Notes under the pieces: generated by a model | What the model was told of the DNA's origin: nothing | The model's input: only the letters and a program-made list of their open reading frames with translations | The model's database searches: none | Made by a program: the position numbers and the translations under genes | Shown here: positions 55,940-63,448 of the stretch, in pieces | How the letters are laid out: each line of letters starts with the position of its first letter | Position numbering within the stretch: the first letter of the stretch is position 1 | Assembly: GCA_024696615.1 (NCBI GenBank) | Contig: JAILGS010000081.1 | Span: 1 to 64,000 of the forward strand | DNA from: Lachnospiraceae bacterium | GTDB lineage: Bacteria > Bacillota > Clostridia > Lachnospirales > Lachnospiraceae | Direction of reading: 5' to 3' | Length of the DNA: 64,000 bases

Positions 55940-56049
55940 CTTCCTAACCTCACTATTCTATCAGTTATTGTACTGATTCTTAGTTCCCCGGTAGACGTAT
56001 AGCACGCCCATTCACGCTAGAATATCACATATAGCAGAATTTTTCAAGA

Positions 56050-57381
56050 TTACACCCCAAACACTTCCCCCTTCTTTTCCTTCCGATAATGGTAAAGATA
56101 GCAAAAAGAAAGACCCAGGGCTTTCACAATATTATCCGCAATCATGCAATACCACACTTGTGTTAATCCAAGCATCCATACATTGGTAACCAAATAGGTA
56201 AAGACAATTCGGATTCCCCACATACTGCAGGTTTCAATCAAAAATACCTCCATGGTTCGTCCCGTTCCATAGGCGATTCCTTCCATGACAATCATTAAAC
56301 CAAAGAATGGTTCCGTAAAAGCCACTAATCGAAGCATGGCTGCACCAATCACTGCCACATCCTCTTGATTCGTAAATACCTTCATTAATGGCAATGCTAC
56401 CAAAAAGAGGCAAAGTCCCGTAAGGAACATAATTCCTATGGTAATAAGAATACTGAGATGCTCCACTAGATGCTGCTTCTTAGGATTTTTTTCTCCGATA
56501 GAATTGCCAACTAAGGAGGACGTTGCCTGACGAAGCCCATGTCCCGGAACATAGAATAACTGTTCCGCTGTCACGGCAATGGAATGAGCTGCAAAGATGG
56601 TGGTTCCCATACCGGACACCATGGATGCAAAAAATACATATCCAAGACAGGAAGCGGTGGAGGTGGAAAGAGCCGGAATTCCAATATGAAGAACTTTTTC
56701 CATACTGCGCTTTTCCAGTCTTAAATCCTCCCGCCCAAAGGTAAGGAATTCATGCTTTCTTGCCGCCAAAACCATCCATCCGCCAAAGATACTATAACTA
56801 ATGGCGGAACCGATCGCTGCGCCGATGACACCAAAATTCATCCGATAGATGAAAAGATAATTGAGGAGAATATTTAATCCATTGGCCCCCAGATTAATAA
56901 ACATGGGAGTTTTCGTATTCTTCACCGCACGAAGAGCCGCAGCAAAGATCGTATTCATACTCCGAAAAACCATGGCAAGACTAATAATGGCAAAATAAGT
57001 TCCCGCAGTCTCCCAGATCGCTTCTTCCGCGTGCATCCATTGAGGAATTTGACTGCTTAAAAGAACACATACCACCGTTAATACGCTACCCACCACAAGG
57101 CTGATGGTCATGGCCTGACCTGCTAAGCGTCTGGTGCGATCCTTATGCCCCGCCCCGCATTCTTTGGAAATCATGGCAAGAAATGCAATTCCTAAAGCAT
57201 GGGGAATACTATTCACTAACCAGGTAATGGTGGTGGTGGTACTTACGGAAGCCGTGGCCTGTTGTCCAAGATGCCCCACCATGGCCGTATCCACATATTG
57301 TAATAAAGTACTTAGGATCTGTTCAATCATGGTAGGGATGGAAAGCATCACTAAGGACTTTAAGATTTCTTTCTTATTCAT
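56050..57381 (-). CDS. MATE-family multidrug/toxin efflux transporter
   Basis: 443 aa with twelve membrane helices in two MatE repeats: VMLSIPTMIEQILSTLLQYVDTAMVGHLG at the start of the first and VLHIGIPALSTSTASCLGYVFFASMV at the start of the second. It exports organic cations or other compounds in exchange for sodium or protons; substrate unknown. It has its own promoter, divergent from yggS. Confidence 0.92.
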   Translation of the reverse strand: MNKKEILKSLVMLSIPTMIEQILSTLLQYVDTAMVGHLGQQATASVSTTTTITWLVNSIPHALGIAFLAMISKECGAGHKDRTRRLAGQAMTISLVVGSVLTVVCVLLSSQIPQWMHAEEAIWETAGTYFAIISLAMVFRSMNTIFAAALRAVKNTKTPMFINLGANGLNILLNYLFIYRMNFGVIGAAIGSAISYSIFGGWMVLAARKHEFLTFGREDLRLEKRSMEKVLHIGIPALSTSTASCLGYVFFASMVSGMGTTIFAAHSIAVTAEQLFYVPGHGLRQATSSLVGNSIGEKNPKKQHLVEHLSILITIGIMFLTGLCLFLVALPLMKVFTNQEDVAVIGAAMLRLVAFTEPFFGLMIVMEGIAYGTGRTMEVFLIETCSMWGIRIVFTYLVTNVWMLGLTQVWYCMIADNIVKALGLSFCYLYHYRKEKKGEVFGV

Positions 57382-57408
57382 GTAAAAAACCTCGCTATTC
57401 TTTGCTAC

Positions 57409-57436
57409 AATATATGATATTCTTTCCCATTGTCAA
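57409..57436 (-). promoter_or_regulatory. SigA-type promoter of the MATE gene
   Basis: TTGACA and TATATT are separated by 16 nt on the minus strand, about 28 nt from the start codon. It is divergent from the yggS promoter about 60 bp away. Confidence 0.65.
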
Positions 57437-57489
57437 CTAGATGGAACAAAAAATTTTGCACAACCCTTTTTTTCTCAACTCAAACCAAT

Positions 57490-57495
57490 TATAAT
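57490..57495 (+). promoter_or_regulatory. Promoter -10 element of yggS
   Basis: A perfect TATAAT lies 41 nt upstream of the yggS ATG on the plus strand. The -35 region is only a T-run, so the promoter may be weak or activated. Confidence 0.45.
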
Positions 57496-57536
57496 AGATT
57501 CTTAGGGACGATAGGTCCTCTGTAAGGAGATAAAAG

Positions 57537-58268
57537 ATGTTATTAGCCGATAATTTAAAAATAGTTCATTCCAATATAGAAGCAGCTTGTAAATTAAGTG
57601 GAAGAAATCCTTCCGAGGTAACCTTAATTGCTGTTAGTAAAACCAAGCCCTTAGAAGCTATGAACCAGTGCTATGCACTGGGAGAGCGCCATTTTGGTGA
57701 GAATTACGTTCAGGAAATGATGAATAAGCAGACAGAAAGTGCTGCGCAAAAGATTCTACCGGATGCGAAGTGGCACATGATTGGACATTTGCAGACCAAC
57801 AAAGTGCGTTTTGTGGTGGGAAATACCGCCCTCATCCATTCCGTGGACTCCCTGCACTTACTGCAGGCCATTGAGCGGGATTCGAAAAAGAAGGCCATCA
57901 TCACCGATGTTTTATTAGAGGTGAATGTGGCCCAGGAAGAAAGCAAATGGGGTTTTAGCGTGGAAGAAATTCGTTCTTCCATATTTGATTTGGTCTTTCA
58001 ACATCCCCATGTGAATATCCGAGGACTCATGACTTCCGCTCCATATACCATGGAAGCCAACGATAATCGCTTGTATTTTAGGGAATTACGAGAACTGCGT
58101 GATGAGTGCAGAGTCACGTTAGTAAAGTCCAATCAGACAGAAAAAGCCGCCATTTTCCAGGAATTATCCATGGGAATGACGGGGGATTATGTGGTAGCCA
58201 TTGAAGAAGGAGCCACCATGGTTCGTGTAGGAACCGGAATTTTTGGAGAACGGAAGTACCAATTATAG
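57537..58268 (+). CDS. yggS: PLP homeostasis protein, YggS/PROSC family
   Basis: 243 aa. Family motifs are LIAVSKTKPLEAMNQCYALG (with the PLP lysine), HFGENYVQEMMNK, WHMIGHLQTNKVRFVV and LSMGMTGDYVVAIEEGATMVRVGTGIFG. These proteins bind PLP without a known enzyme activity and balance vitamin B6 and amino acids. AAGGAG lies 8 nt before the ATG. In many firmicutes it lies near sepF and division genes, but not here: it is a single gene with its own terminator, one of only two plus-strand genes in the window. Confidence 0.93.
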   Translation: MLLADNLKIVHSNIEAACKLSGRNPSEVTLIAVSKTKPLEAMNQCYALGERHFGENYVQEMMNKQTESAAQKILPDAKWHMIGHLQTNKVRFVVGNTALIHSVDSLHLLQAIERDSKKKAIITDVLLEVNVAQEESKWGFSVEEIRSSIFDLVFQHPHVNIRGLMTSAPYTMEANDNRLYFRELRELRDECRVTLVKSNQTEKAAIFQELSMGMTGDYVVAIEEGATMVRVGTGIFGERKYQL

Positions 58269-58301
58269 GGATTTACTGTAAGAATTGATGATAGCGAATC
58301 T

Positions 58302-58334
58302 AAAAAGCCGAGGAATAGGATTTCCTCGGCTTTT
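58302..58334 (+). terminator. Rho-independent terminator of yggS
   Basis: AAAAGCCGAGGAA pairs with TTTCCTCGGCTTTT, with T-runs at both ends. It serves the convergent genes yggS and the 194-aa unknown gene. Confidence 0.92.
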
Positions 58335-58390
58335 CTATCGCATTCATCAAGTGCGCACCCACACTTTGATCGGTTCTAAAAAAAAATCTA

Positions 58391-58975
58391 CTAGATGGAA
58401 AAATCCAGATTCTGTCCAAGAGCCCGTTCTCTTGGAGAAAGAATATGGTTACTTAATTCTTCGATGGAGTAATCCTGAACCTTCTTAAATAACTCTTCGC
58501 TGCTTCTTGCAGAAAGGCTAATAAACCCCGGAGTTTCAAGACGATTGGTCTCCCGTCTGGCCTCATATAATGCCTCTAACTCCGCCTTTTGGTTGGATTT
58601 TTCGGTCAGTACTTCCTTCTGTACAGCCTTCGCGATCATGCGTTCAATACGATTGCGCTGGCCCTCTCCTGCCTTCTGAAGTACGGCAAAAAATGAAGGT
58701 GTTCCTTCCTCATCGATTTGAAGTCCGTAATCATTCACCTTCACCGGAAGAGTCTGCAACTGCTTTCCAAGATGGGAAACATCCATGGCAGCACTTGCTA
58801 ACAGATTTTCATATTCATTACGCATCTGTTCATCCTGTTGCATTCTTTCCTGAAAGGAATCCGCAACATGGATTCGGTCCGTTACCTTCTGATCCTGATG
58901 CTTCATCATCCAGCTTTCCGCTTTTTCCAATAAAGAAACGGAACCCCGTTCTGAAATTGATGAGATCATACTCAT
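58391..58975 (-). CDS. Hypothetical protein, 194 aa
   Basis: Revised start ATG 58975 (MSMISSISERGSVSLLEK), 8 nt after AAGGAGG; the track adds ten codons. No signal peptide or membrane helix. The middle is polar and helical (HVADSFQERMQQDEQMRNEYENLLASAAMD); a short beta-looking stretch VNDYGLQIDEEGTPSFFAVL follows, then charged helices (KAVQKEVLTEKSNQKAELEALYEARRETNR). I do not recognise the family. It is a single gene between convergent yggS and the divergent MgtC-like gene. Probably cytoplasmic; no function proposed. Confidence 0.72.
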   Translation of the reverse strand: MSMISSISERGSVSLLEKAESWMMKHQDQKVTDRIHVADSFQERMQQDEQMRNEYENLLASAAMDVSHLGKQLQTLPVKVNDYGLQIDEEGTPSFFAVLQKAGEGQRNRIERMIAKAVQKEVLTEKSNQKAELEALYEARRETNRLETPGFISLSARSSEELFKKVQDYSIEELSNHILSPRERALGQNLDFSI

Positions 58976-59060
58976 TGTTATAATCCTCCTTGAATTGGTA
59001 GGCAAAATCCATTTCGCCCCTATGTTGTATCGGAAACACTTTTTATATATTAACCTACTC

Positions 59061-59089
59061 TTGTAAAAAAATCATCATTGTACTAAAAT
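59061..59089 (+). promoter_or_regulatory. SigA-type promoter of the MgtC-like gene
   Basis: TTGTAA and TAAAAT are separated by 17 nt on the plus strand, 37 nt before the chosen ATG. No magnesium riboswitch leader fits in that space. Confidence 0.55.
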
Positions 59090-59126
59090 AAATACAATAA
59101 ATAAAGCACCCAAAGGAGGAATGCCT

Positions 59127-59804
59127 ATGTTTCTATCCTGTTATGAATGGACTCCAACCAATATCATCCTGCGCATTTTCATTTCCTTCCTTCTCGGATG
59201 CATTATTGGACTGGATCGTGGTGTTAAAAAACGTGGTGCCGGTGCGAAAACCAATACCATTGTCTGTCTTGGATCCACCTTAGTCATGCTCACGGCACAA
59301 TATATGTCCGTATATTTTCCGGGACAGGCGGATATTGCACGAATGGCCTCCCAGGTCATTAGTGGGGTGGGTTTCCTTGGAGTTGGAACCATCATTGTAA
59401 CCGGTCACCAGGTACGAGGTCTGACCACTGCCGCAAGTCTCTGGGCCTGTGCCTGTATAGGACTTGCCATCGGCATTGGCTTCATCGATGGTGGTATCAT
59501 TATTGCGATTCTCGTCCTTATTTCCCTGCGTATTCTCCCAGCCATCGAACGAATTGCCGGAAGACATAGTAAGTATCTGGCGCTCTATCTGGAAGTGGAT
59601 GGCAATACCGGAGTATCCGCCTTCATCGATAAGATGAGTCAGGACGGTACCGTGATTGATTATCTGGATATTTCCAATCCGAAAAAGGAAAATGAATACA
59701 CCATCGTACAAGCCACATTAAAATTAAAGAATTCCTATCATCCAACCTATATTGATGAGATTGGACAGCTCCCAGGAATTAAATCCGTGGAAGTGATGAA
59801 CTAA
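59127..59804 (+). CDS. MgtC/SapB-family membrane protein
   Basis: 225 aa from ATG 59127, 7 nt after AGGAGG; the track ATG two codons earlier is too close to that site. Four to five helices carry the MgtC core: RIFISFLLGCIIGLDRGVKKRGAGAKTNTIVCLGSTLVML, then VISGVGFLGVGTIIV and GLTTAASLWACACIGLAIGIG. A soluble ACT-like C-terminal domain follows (about 150-225). MgtC proteins bind or inhibit the F-type ATPase and help growth in low magnesium in pathogens; in commensals the role is unclear. Its stop lies 11 bp from the convergent metQ stop, with no hairpin between. Confidence 0.9.
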   Translation: MFLSCYEWTPTNIILRIFISFLLGCIIGLDRGVKKRGAGAKTNTIVCLGSTLVMLTAQYMSVYFPGQADIARMASQVISGVGFLGVGTIIVTGHQVRGLTTAASLWACACIGLAIGIGFIDGGIIIAILVLISLRILPAIERIAGRHSKYLALYLEVDGNTGVSAFIDKMSQDGTVIDYLDISNPKKENEYTIVQATLKLKNSYHPTYIDEIGQLPGIKSVEVMN

Positions 59805-59815
59805 TGCAACGCTTA

Positions 59816-60676
59816 CTACTGCACCGTATAAGGAATCACTGCTCCATCGTAGGTTTCCCGGATATAGGTGATTACTTCTTCACTCTTTAAAGCATGCACT
59901 AATGCCTGGATCTTTTCAGAGGATTCTGCCCCTTCCTTCACAGCGATCACATTCACGTAAGTGGAGGCAGCGATGGAGTCCTCTTTTTCTGCCGCTAAGC
60001 CGTCCTTAGCTACGGAAAGACCTGCACTTAAGGCATAATTTCCATTAATCACGGCATAGGATACTTCTTCTAAATGATATGGGATCTGTGCAGCTTCTAA
60101 TTCTACAATCTCTAATTCATAAGGATTTTCTACGATATCAAACTTGGTTGCAGTAAGATCTGCTCCCTCCTTTAATTTTAACAATCCATTATCCTGTAAT
60201 AATAACAGCGCACGTGCTTCATTGGTGGTATCATTTGGCACCGCAACACTGTCCCCCTTTTCCACCTGTGCTAAATCCTTCTTGGTACCACCATAGATGG
60301 CAAATGGTTCATAGTGAATTCCACCTGCATTCACAAGATGGGTTCCCTGCTCCTCGTTAAAGCTGTTAAGATAAGGAATATGCTGAAAATAATTGGCATC
60401 AAATTCCCCGGATTCCACCACCTGATTTGGCTGTACATAATCATCAAAAACAGTGATCTGAAGATCATATCCTTCTTCTGCAAGAATTGGCTTTACAGCT
60501 TCTAAAATCTCGGCATGTGGCGTTGCACTGGCTGCCACGGTAATCACCTGACGATTTTCATTACTTGCTACTGCACTTCCTTCATTGGTAGCTGCATTAC
60601 TTACAGATCCACATCCCACCAGGGATGCCACTGCTACTCCCATTGCTACCACACTACTCCATACTCTTTTTTTCAT
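59816..60676 (-). CDS. metQ: Methionine ABC transporter substrate-binding lipoprotein
   Basis: 286 aa. Lipobox VASLVG|C, then the NlpA-type core: VITVAASATPHAEILEAVKPIL, EFDANYFQHIPYLNSFNEEQG, VAVPNDTTNEARALLLLQDNGLLKL and YAVINGNYALSAGL. It binds D- or L-methionine outside the cell and docks on MetI. It is the third gene of metN-metI-metQ, the standard order, about 55 bp after metI. No terminator hairpin follows before the convergent MgtC-like gene. Confidence 0.95.
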   Translation of the reverse strand: MKKRVWSSVVAMGVAVASLVGCGSVSNAATNEGSAVASNENRQVITVAASATPHAEILEAVKPILAEEGYDLQITVFDDYVQPNQVVESGEFDANYFQHIPYLNSFNEEQGTHLVNAGGIHYEPFAIYGGTKKDLAQVEKGDSVAVPNDTTNEARALLLLQDNGLLKLKEGADLTATKFDIVENPYELEIVELEAAQIPYHLEEVSYAVINGNYALSAGLSVAKDGLAAEKEDSIAASTYVNVIAVKEGAESSEKIQALVHALKSEEVITYIRETYDGAVIPYTVQ

Positions 60677-60731
60677 ATTCTCTACCTCATATCTTTCTTT
60701 TTGTAATACATTTGGACGAAGGAAAATCGCC

Positions 60732-61391
60732 TTAAGCGCGATGATCCGTCACCTTCGCAATCTTCATTCCAATGGCCTGAAGCAATTGGAAAATCACAAC
60801 AATTAATGCCACCGTGGCTATCATAATCGGGGTGTTCCAGCGATAGTAACCATACTGTATCGCCGTAGAACCAAGGCCGCCACCGCCCACACAACCGGCC
60901 ATGGCAGTGTATCCAAGAATGGTTCCTGCGGTAATGGTTGCTCCTACAATTAAGGAGGTTCTCGCTTCTACTAATAACACCCGGAAGATGATATCCCAGT
61001 CCGAAGCCCCCATGGATTTAGCTGCTTCGATCACACCGGGATCCACTTCCTTTAAGGAGGATTCCACCATTCTCGCAATATATGGTGCTGAACACACCAC
61101 TAAGGGAACGATGGTTGCTACTGTTCCATAACTTTTTCCCACCAAAAGACGGGTAAAGGGAATGAGTAGCACCAGTAATATGATAAATGGAATGCTTCGT
61201 ACCAAATTAATGATTCCGTCTAAGATTTTATAAAGAACCATATTGGGACGGATTCCATTCTGATCCGTTACTGTAAGTACAATTCCAAGGGGAAGTCCGA
61301 AAAGATATCCAATGGCAGTGGACCCAAGGGTCATCCACAGAGTATCCCGCACACCTTCCAATAAGAGTTCCAATAACAATTTATGCTCCAA
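60732..61391 (-). CDS. metI: Methionine ABC transporter permease
   Basis: 219 aa from a TTG at 61391 (LEHKLLLELLLEGVRDTLWM), 9 nt after AAAGGAGG, giving the usual MetI length; the track start is 44 codons too far upstream inside metN. Five helices, with the ATPase-coupling loop ARMVESSLKEVDPGVIEAAKSMGASDWDIIFRVLLVEA. The start overlaps the metN stop by 11 bp, so translation is coupled. It forms the methionine channel as a homodimer. Confidence 0.93.
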   Translation of the reverse strand: MEHKLLLELLLEGVRDTLWMTLGSTAIGYLFGLPLGIVLTVTDQNGIRPNMVLYKILDGIINLVRSIPFIILLVLLIPFTRLLVGKSYGTVATIVPLVVCSAPYIARMVESSLKEVDPGVIEAAKSMGASDWDIIFRVLLVEARTSLIVGATITAGTILGYTAMAGCVGGGGLGSTAIQYGYYRWNTPIMIATVALIVVIFQLLQAIGMKIAKVTDHRA

Positions 61392-62166
61392 TGCTACATT
61401 CCTCCTTTGGTGAAATTCCTTTGGTGTGGGTTTCTTGTAATAACTCCCTGGCCTCCTTGGATTTTGGATGGGAAAAGATGGCATCCACCATTCCATCCTC
61501 CACAATGCGCCCCTCAGAAACAATGGCCACTTTATTACAGATGGTTTCCACCACGGACATCTGGTGTGTGATCACTACCACCGTAAGTCCTAAACGGTCA
61601 TGGATTCCTTGTAATAATTCCAGAATCGAAGCTGTGGTCTGGGGATCGAGTGCACTGGTTGCTTCATCGCAAAGTAAAATCTTAGGATTACAAGCAAGCG
61701 CTCTTGCAATGGCCACCCGCTGTTTTTGTCCTCCGGATAACTGCGCAGGATAGGAAGTTGCTTTGGATAAAAGCCCCACCATGTCAAGAAGCTCCCTGGC
61801 TCTCTCCCTGGCCTTTTCCTTCTTCATTCCGGATAAGTACAGTGGAAAGCATACATTTTCCAACACATTCTTCTGCATTAACAGATGGAAATGCTGGAAG
61901 ATCATGGCGATTTCCTTTCGCTTTTGTCGAAGTTCTTTCTTGGATAGACTTCCTAAATCCACTCCGTCCACCAACACCTGACCCGTGGTTGGTTTCTCCA
62001 AGTAATTCAGACATCTTACCAAGGTACTTTTTCCTGCGCCGGAAAGGCCAATGATTCCATAGATATCTCCCTTCTCAATCGTCAGGTTAATATCCGTTAA
62101 TGCTTGAACCACTTCCCCTTTTTGCTCATAGGTCTTATTCACTTGTTGTACTTTAATTACTGCCAT
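61381..62166 (-). CDS. metN: Methionine ABC transporter ATP-binding protein, short form without NIL domain
   Basis: 261 aa from ATG 62166 (MAVIKVQQVNKTYEQKG), preceded by AAAGGAAAG. Walker A GLSGAGKSTLVRCLN, signature [16 protein letters not shown], Walker B ILLCDEATSALDPQ and H-loop VVVITHQMSVVETIC. The ATPase domain is followed by only about 25 residues (ARELLQETHTKGISPKEECS). MetN in E. coli and B. subtilis has about 340 aa with a C-terminal NIL domain through which methionine inhibits uptake. That domain is absent here, with no sign of a frameshift. Confidence 0.92.
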   Translation of the reverse strand: MAVIKVQQVNKTYEQKGEVVQALTDINLTIEKGDIYGIIGLSGAGKSTLVRCLNYLEKPTTGQVLVDGVDLGSLSKKELRQKRKEIAMIFQHFHLLMQKNVLENVCFPLYLSGMKKEKARERARELLDMVGLLSKATSYPAQLSGGQKQRVAIARALACNPKILLCDEATSALDPQTTASILELLQGIHDRLGLTVVVITHQMSVVETICNKVAIVSEGRIVEDGMVDAIFSHPKSKEARELLQETHTKGISPKEECSIGA

Positions 62167-62192
62167 GTTCTTTCCTTTCTTTGACATGAGTC

Positions 62193-62223
62193 AGTATAGC
62201 CCAAGGACTTTTGTTCCGTCCAA
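62193..62223 (-). promoter_or_regulatory. Possible promoter of metNIQ
   Basis: TTGGAC and TATACT are 19 nt apart on the minus strand, about 27 nt before the metN ATG, with GGAC/GTCC half-sites inside the spacer. The long spacer makes it weak. No S-box (SAM-I) riboswitch consensus is present. Confidence 0.35.
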
Positions 62224-62237
62224 TACACAAAATTTAT

Positions 62238-62268
62238 GCCTTGCTATAGATTTTTACTATAACAAGGC
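62238..62268 (-). other. 12-bp hairpin upstream of metN
   Basis: GCCTTGTTATAG and CTATAGCAAGGC pair with one wobble around a 7-nt loop, directly after the azlD terminator. ATAAATTTTG follows, so it could act as a second, weaker terminator stage. Confidence 0.55.
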
Positions 62269-62270
62269 AC

Positions 62271-62309
62271 AAAAAAATCCGTGGGATTCTTTCGAATTTC
62301 CCACGGATT
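62271..62309 (-). terminator. Rho-independent terminator of azlCD
   Basis: AATCCGTGGGA pairs with TCCCACGGATT and is followed by seven T in all on the minus strand, beginning 3 nt after the azlD stop. Confidence 0.92.
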
Positions 62310-62311
62310 CC

Positions 62312-62626
62312 TTATAGTAGAGCTAAAAGTCGCTCCACGACAAATACTGTAGCACAGCTACACAGAGCCACGGTAATCAGACTCTTTCCCTTAAAGGCTG
62401 CCAAAAATCCCACAAATAACGCTACCACACCGGCAATCTTCGAGTCCGGAGCAAGCATCATGGCTGGAAATGTCATCGCGGAAAGACAGGCATAGGGTAC
62501 ATAATATAAAAAAGACTTTACAAAACGATTGGTAATTTCCTTACGAATGGCTACTAAGGGAAGCATACGAATCAGATAGGTCACTCCCGCCATCACCAAG
62601 ATATAAAGATAAATATTAATCTGCAT
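62312..62626 (-). CDS. azlD: Branched-chain amino-acid export protein AzlD
   Basis: 104 aa from ATG 62626 (MQINIYLYILVMAGVTYLIR), inside the azlC end and preceded by GGAGAGGAG; the track adds 17 codons. Three to four membrane helices with the family motif YLIRMLPLVAIRKEITNRFVKSFLYYVPYACLSAMTFP. AzlD is the small partner of AzlC in exporting branched-chain amino acids and analogues. The 11-bp overlap with azlC indicates translational coupling. Confidence 0.92.
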   Translation of the reverse strand: MQINIYLYILVMAGVTYLIRMLPLVAIRKEITNRFVKSFLYYVPYACLSAMTFPAMMLAPDSKIAGVVALFVGFLAAFKGKSLITVALCSCATVFVVERLLALL

Positions 62627-63335
62627 CCTTACGCTCCTCTCCTTCTTCCACCGGCCAAATAAGGGCAGCAAGTCCACTTACCACTAAGGCCACGATAATA
62701 ATTACAAAACCGGAAGATACTTGGGATAAATACGGTGCATAATGGAAAATCGCTGCAAGAATCATGGAAGCCACCACCACCATACGTACGGAGAATTTCT
62801 CCTTGGCAGGTGGAATGATAATGGCAAGGAACATTCCATAGATTGCCACATTTAATGCGCTGGTTACAATCCCCGGAAGGACATTGCCAAGAACACCACC
62901 GATCAAGGTTCCAAGAACCCAACCGGGAAGCGCCACACTAATGGCACCATAATTATAATAGGGACTTACCTTTCCTTCCCTACTGGCACTAATTCCATAG
63001 ATTTCATCCGTCATTCCAAATGCTACGAAAAATCGATGGATGATTCTTCCCCCATCTGCGATCTTCTGGGACATGGAAAAGGACATCAGACTATAACGAA
63101 GATTGATGACAAGCTGAGTCAGTGCAATCTCCCATAAAGATCCTCCAGCCAGGATAATATCAAGTCCTGCAAACTGTCCTGCACTGGTAAGATTGGTTAA
63201 GGAAATCAATACGGTGGGCCATAACCCCACGCCACCGGAAACTGCCATCATACCAAAAGTAAAGGACACAGCAAAATATCCAAGGGCGATGGGAATTCCA
63301 TCCTTCATCCCTTGCATAAAATTCTTTCGTTTCAT
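62616..63335 (-). CDS. azlC: Branched-chain amino-acid export protein AzlC
   Basis: 239 aa with about seven membrane helices. Family features: GMKDGIPIALGYFAVSFTFGMMAVSGG, SLTNLTSAGQFAGLDIILAGGSLWEIALTQLVINLRYSLMSFSMSQK and FGMTDEIYGISASREGKVSPYY. It forms the export channel with AzlD. A bicistronic azlC-azlD unit is bounded by hairpins. It complements the leuB-ilvD-ilvB genes far upstream in function only. Confidence 0.94.
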   Translation of the reverse strand: MKRKNFMQGMKDGIPIALGYFAVSFTFGMMAVSGGVGLWPTVLISLTNLTSAGQFAGLDIILAGGSLWEIALTQLVINLRYSLMSFSMSQKIADGGRIIHRFFVAFGMTDEIYGISASREGKVSPYYNYGAISVALPGWVLGTLIGGVLGNVLPGIVTSALNVAIYGMFLAIIIPPAKEKFSVRMVVVASMILAAIFHYAPYLSQVSSGFVIIIVALVVSGLAALIWPVEEGEERKDAD

Positions 63336-63409
63336 AACTCTACTCCTCTAAACTCCCCTTAGGAAGCATTCTATCAAAGAAAGGAAGGCCCCTGGCCATC
63401 AATAATATA

Positions 63410-63429
63410 CCCCGGACATTCATCCGGGG
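63410..63429 (-). terminator. GC-rich hairpin after the ABC-2-type permease gene
   Basis: CCCCGGA and TCCGGGG pair perfectly around 6 nt, 19 nt after the stop, followed by TATATTATT on the minus strand. Strong stem but broken T-run. Confidence 0.65.
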
Positions 63430-63448
63430 CAATTAAGTCATTATAATA

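Noticed and set aside
59805-59815. Shared terminator between the convergent MgtC-like and metQ genes
   Set aside because: Only 11 bp separate the stops and no hairpin with a T-run is visible there or just inside the genes.
61392-61523. N-terminal extension of MetI given by the track
   Set aside because: It translates metN in another frame; the TTG at 61391 has a strong ribosome site and gives the normal MetI length.
62166-62240. SAM (S-box) riboswitch before metNIQ
   Set aside because: The gap after the azlD terminator is too short and has no S-box core sequence.
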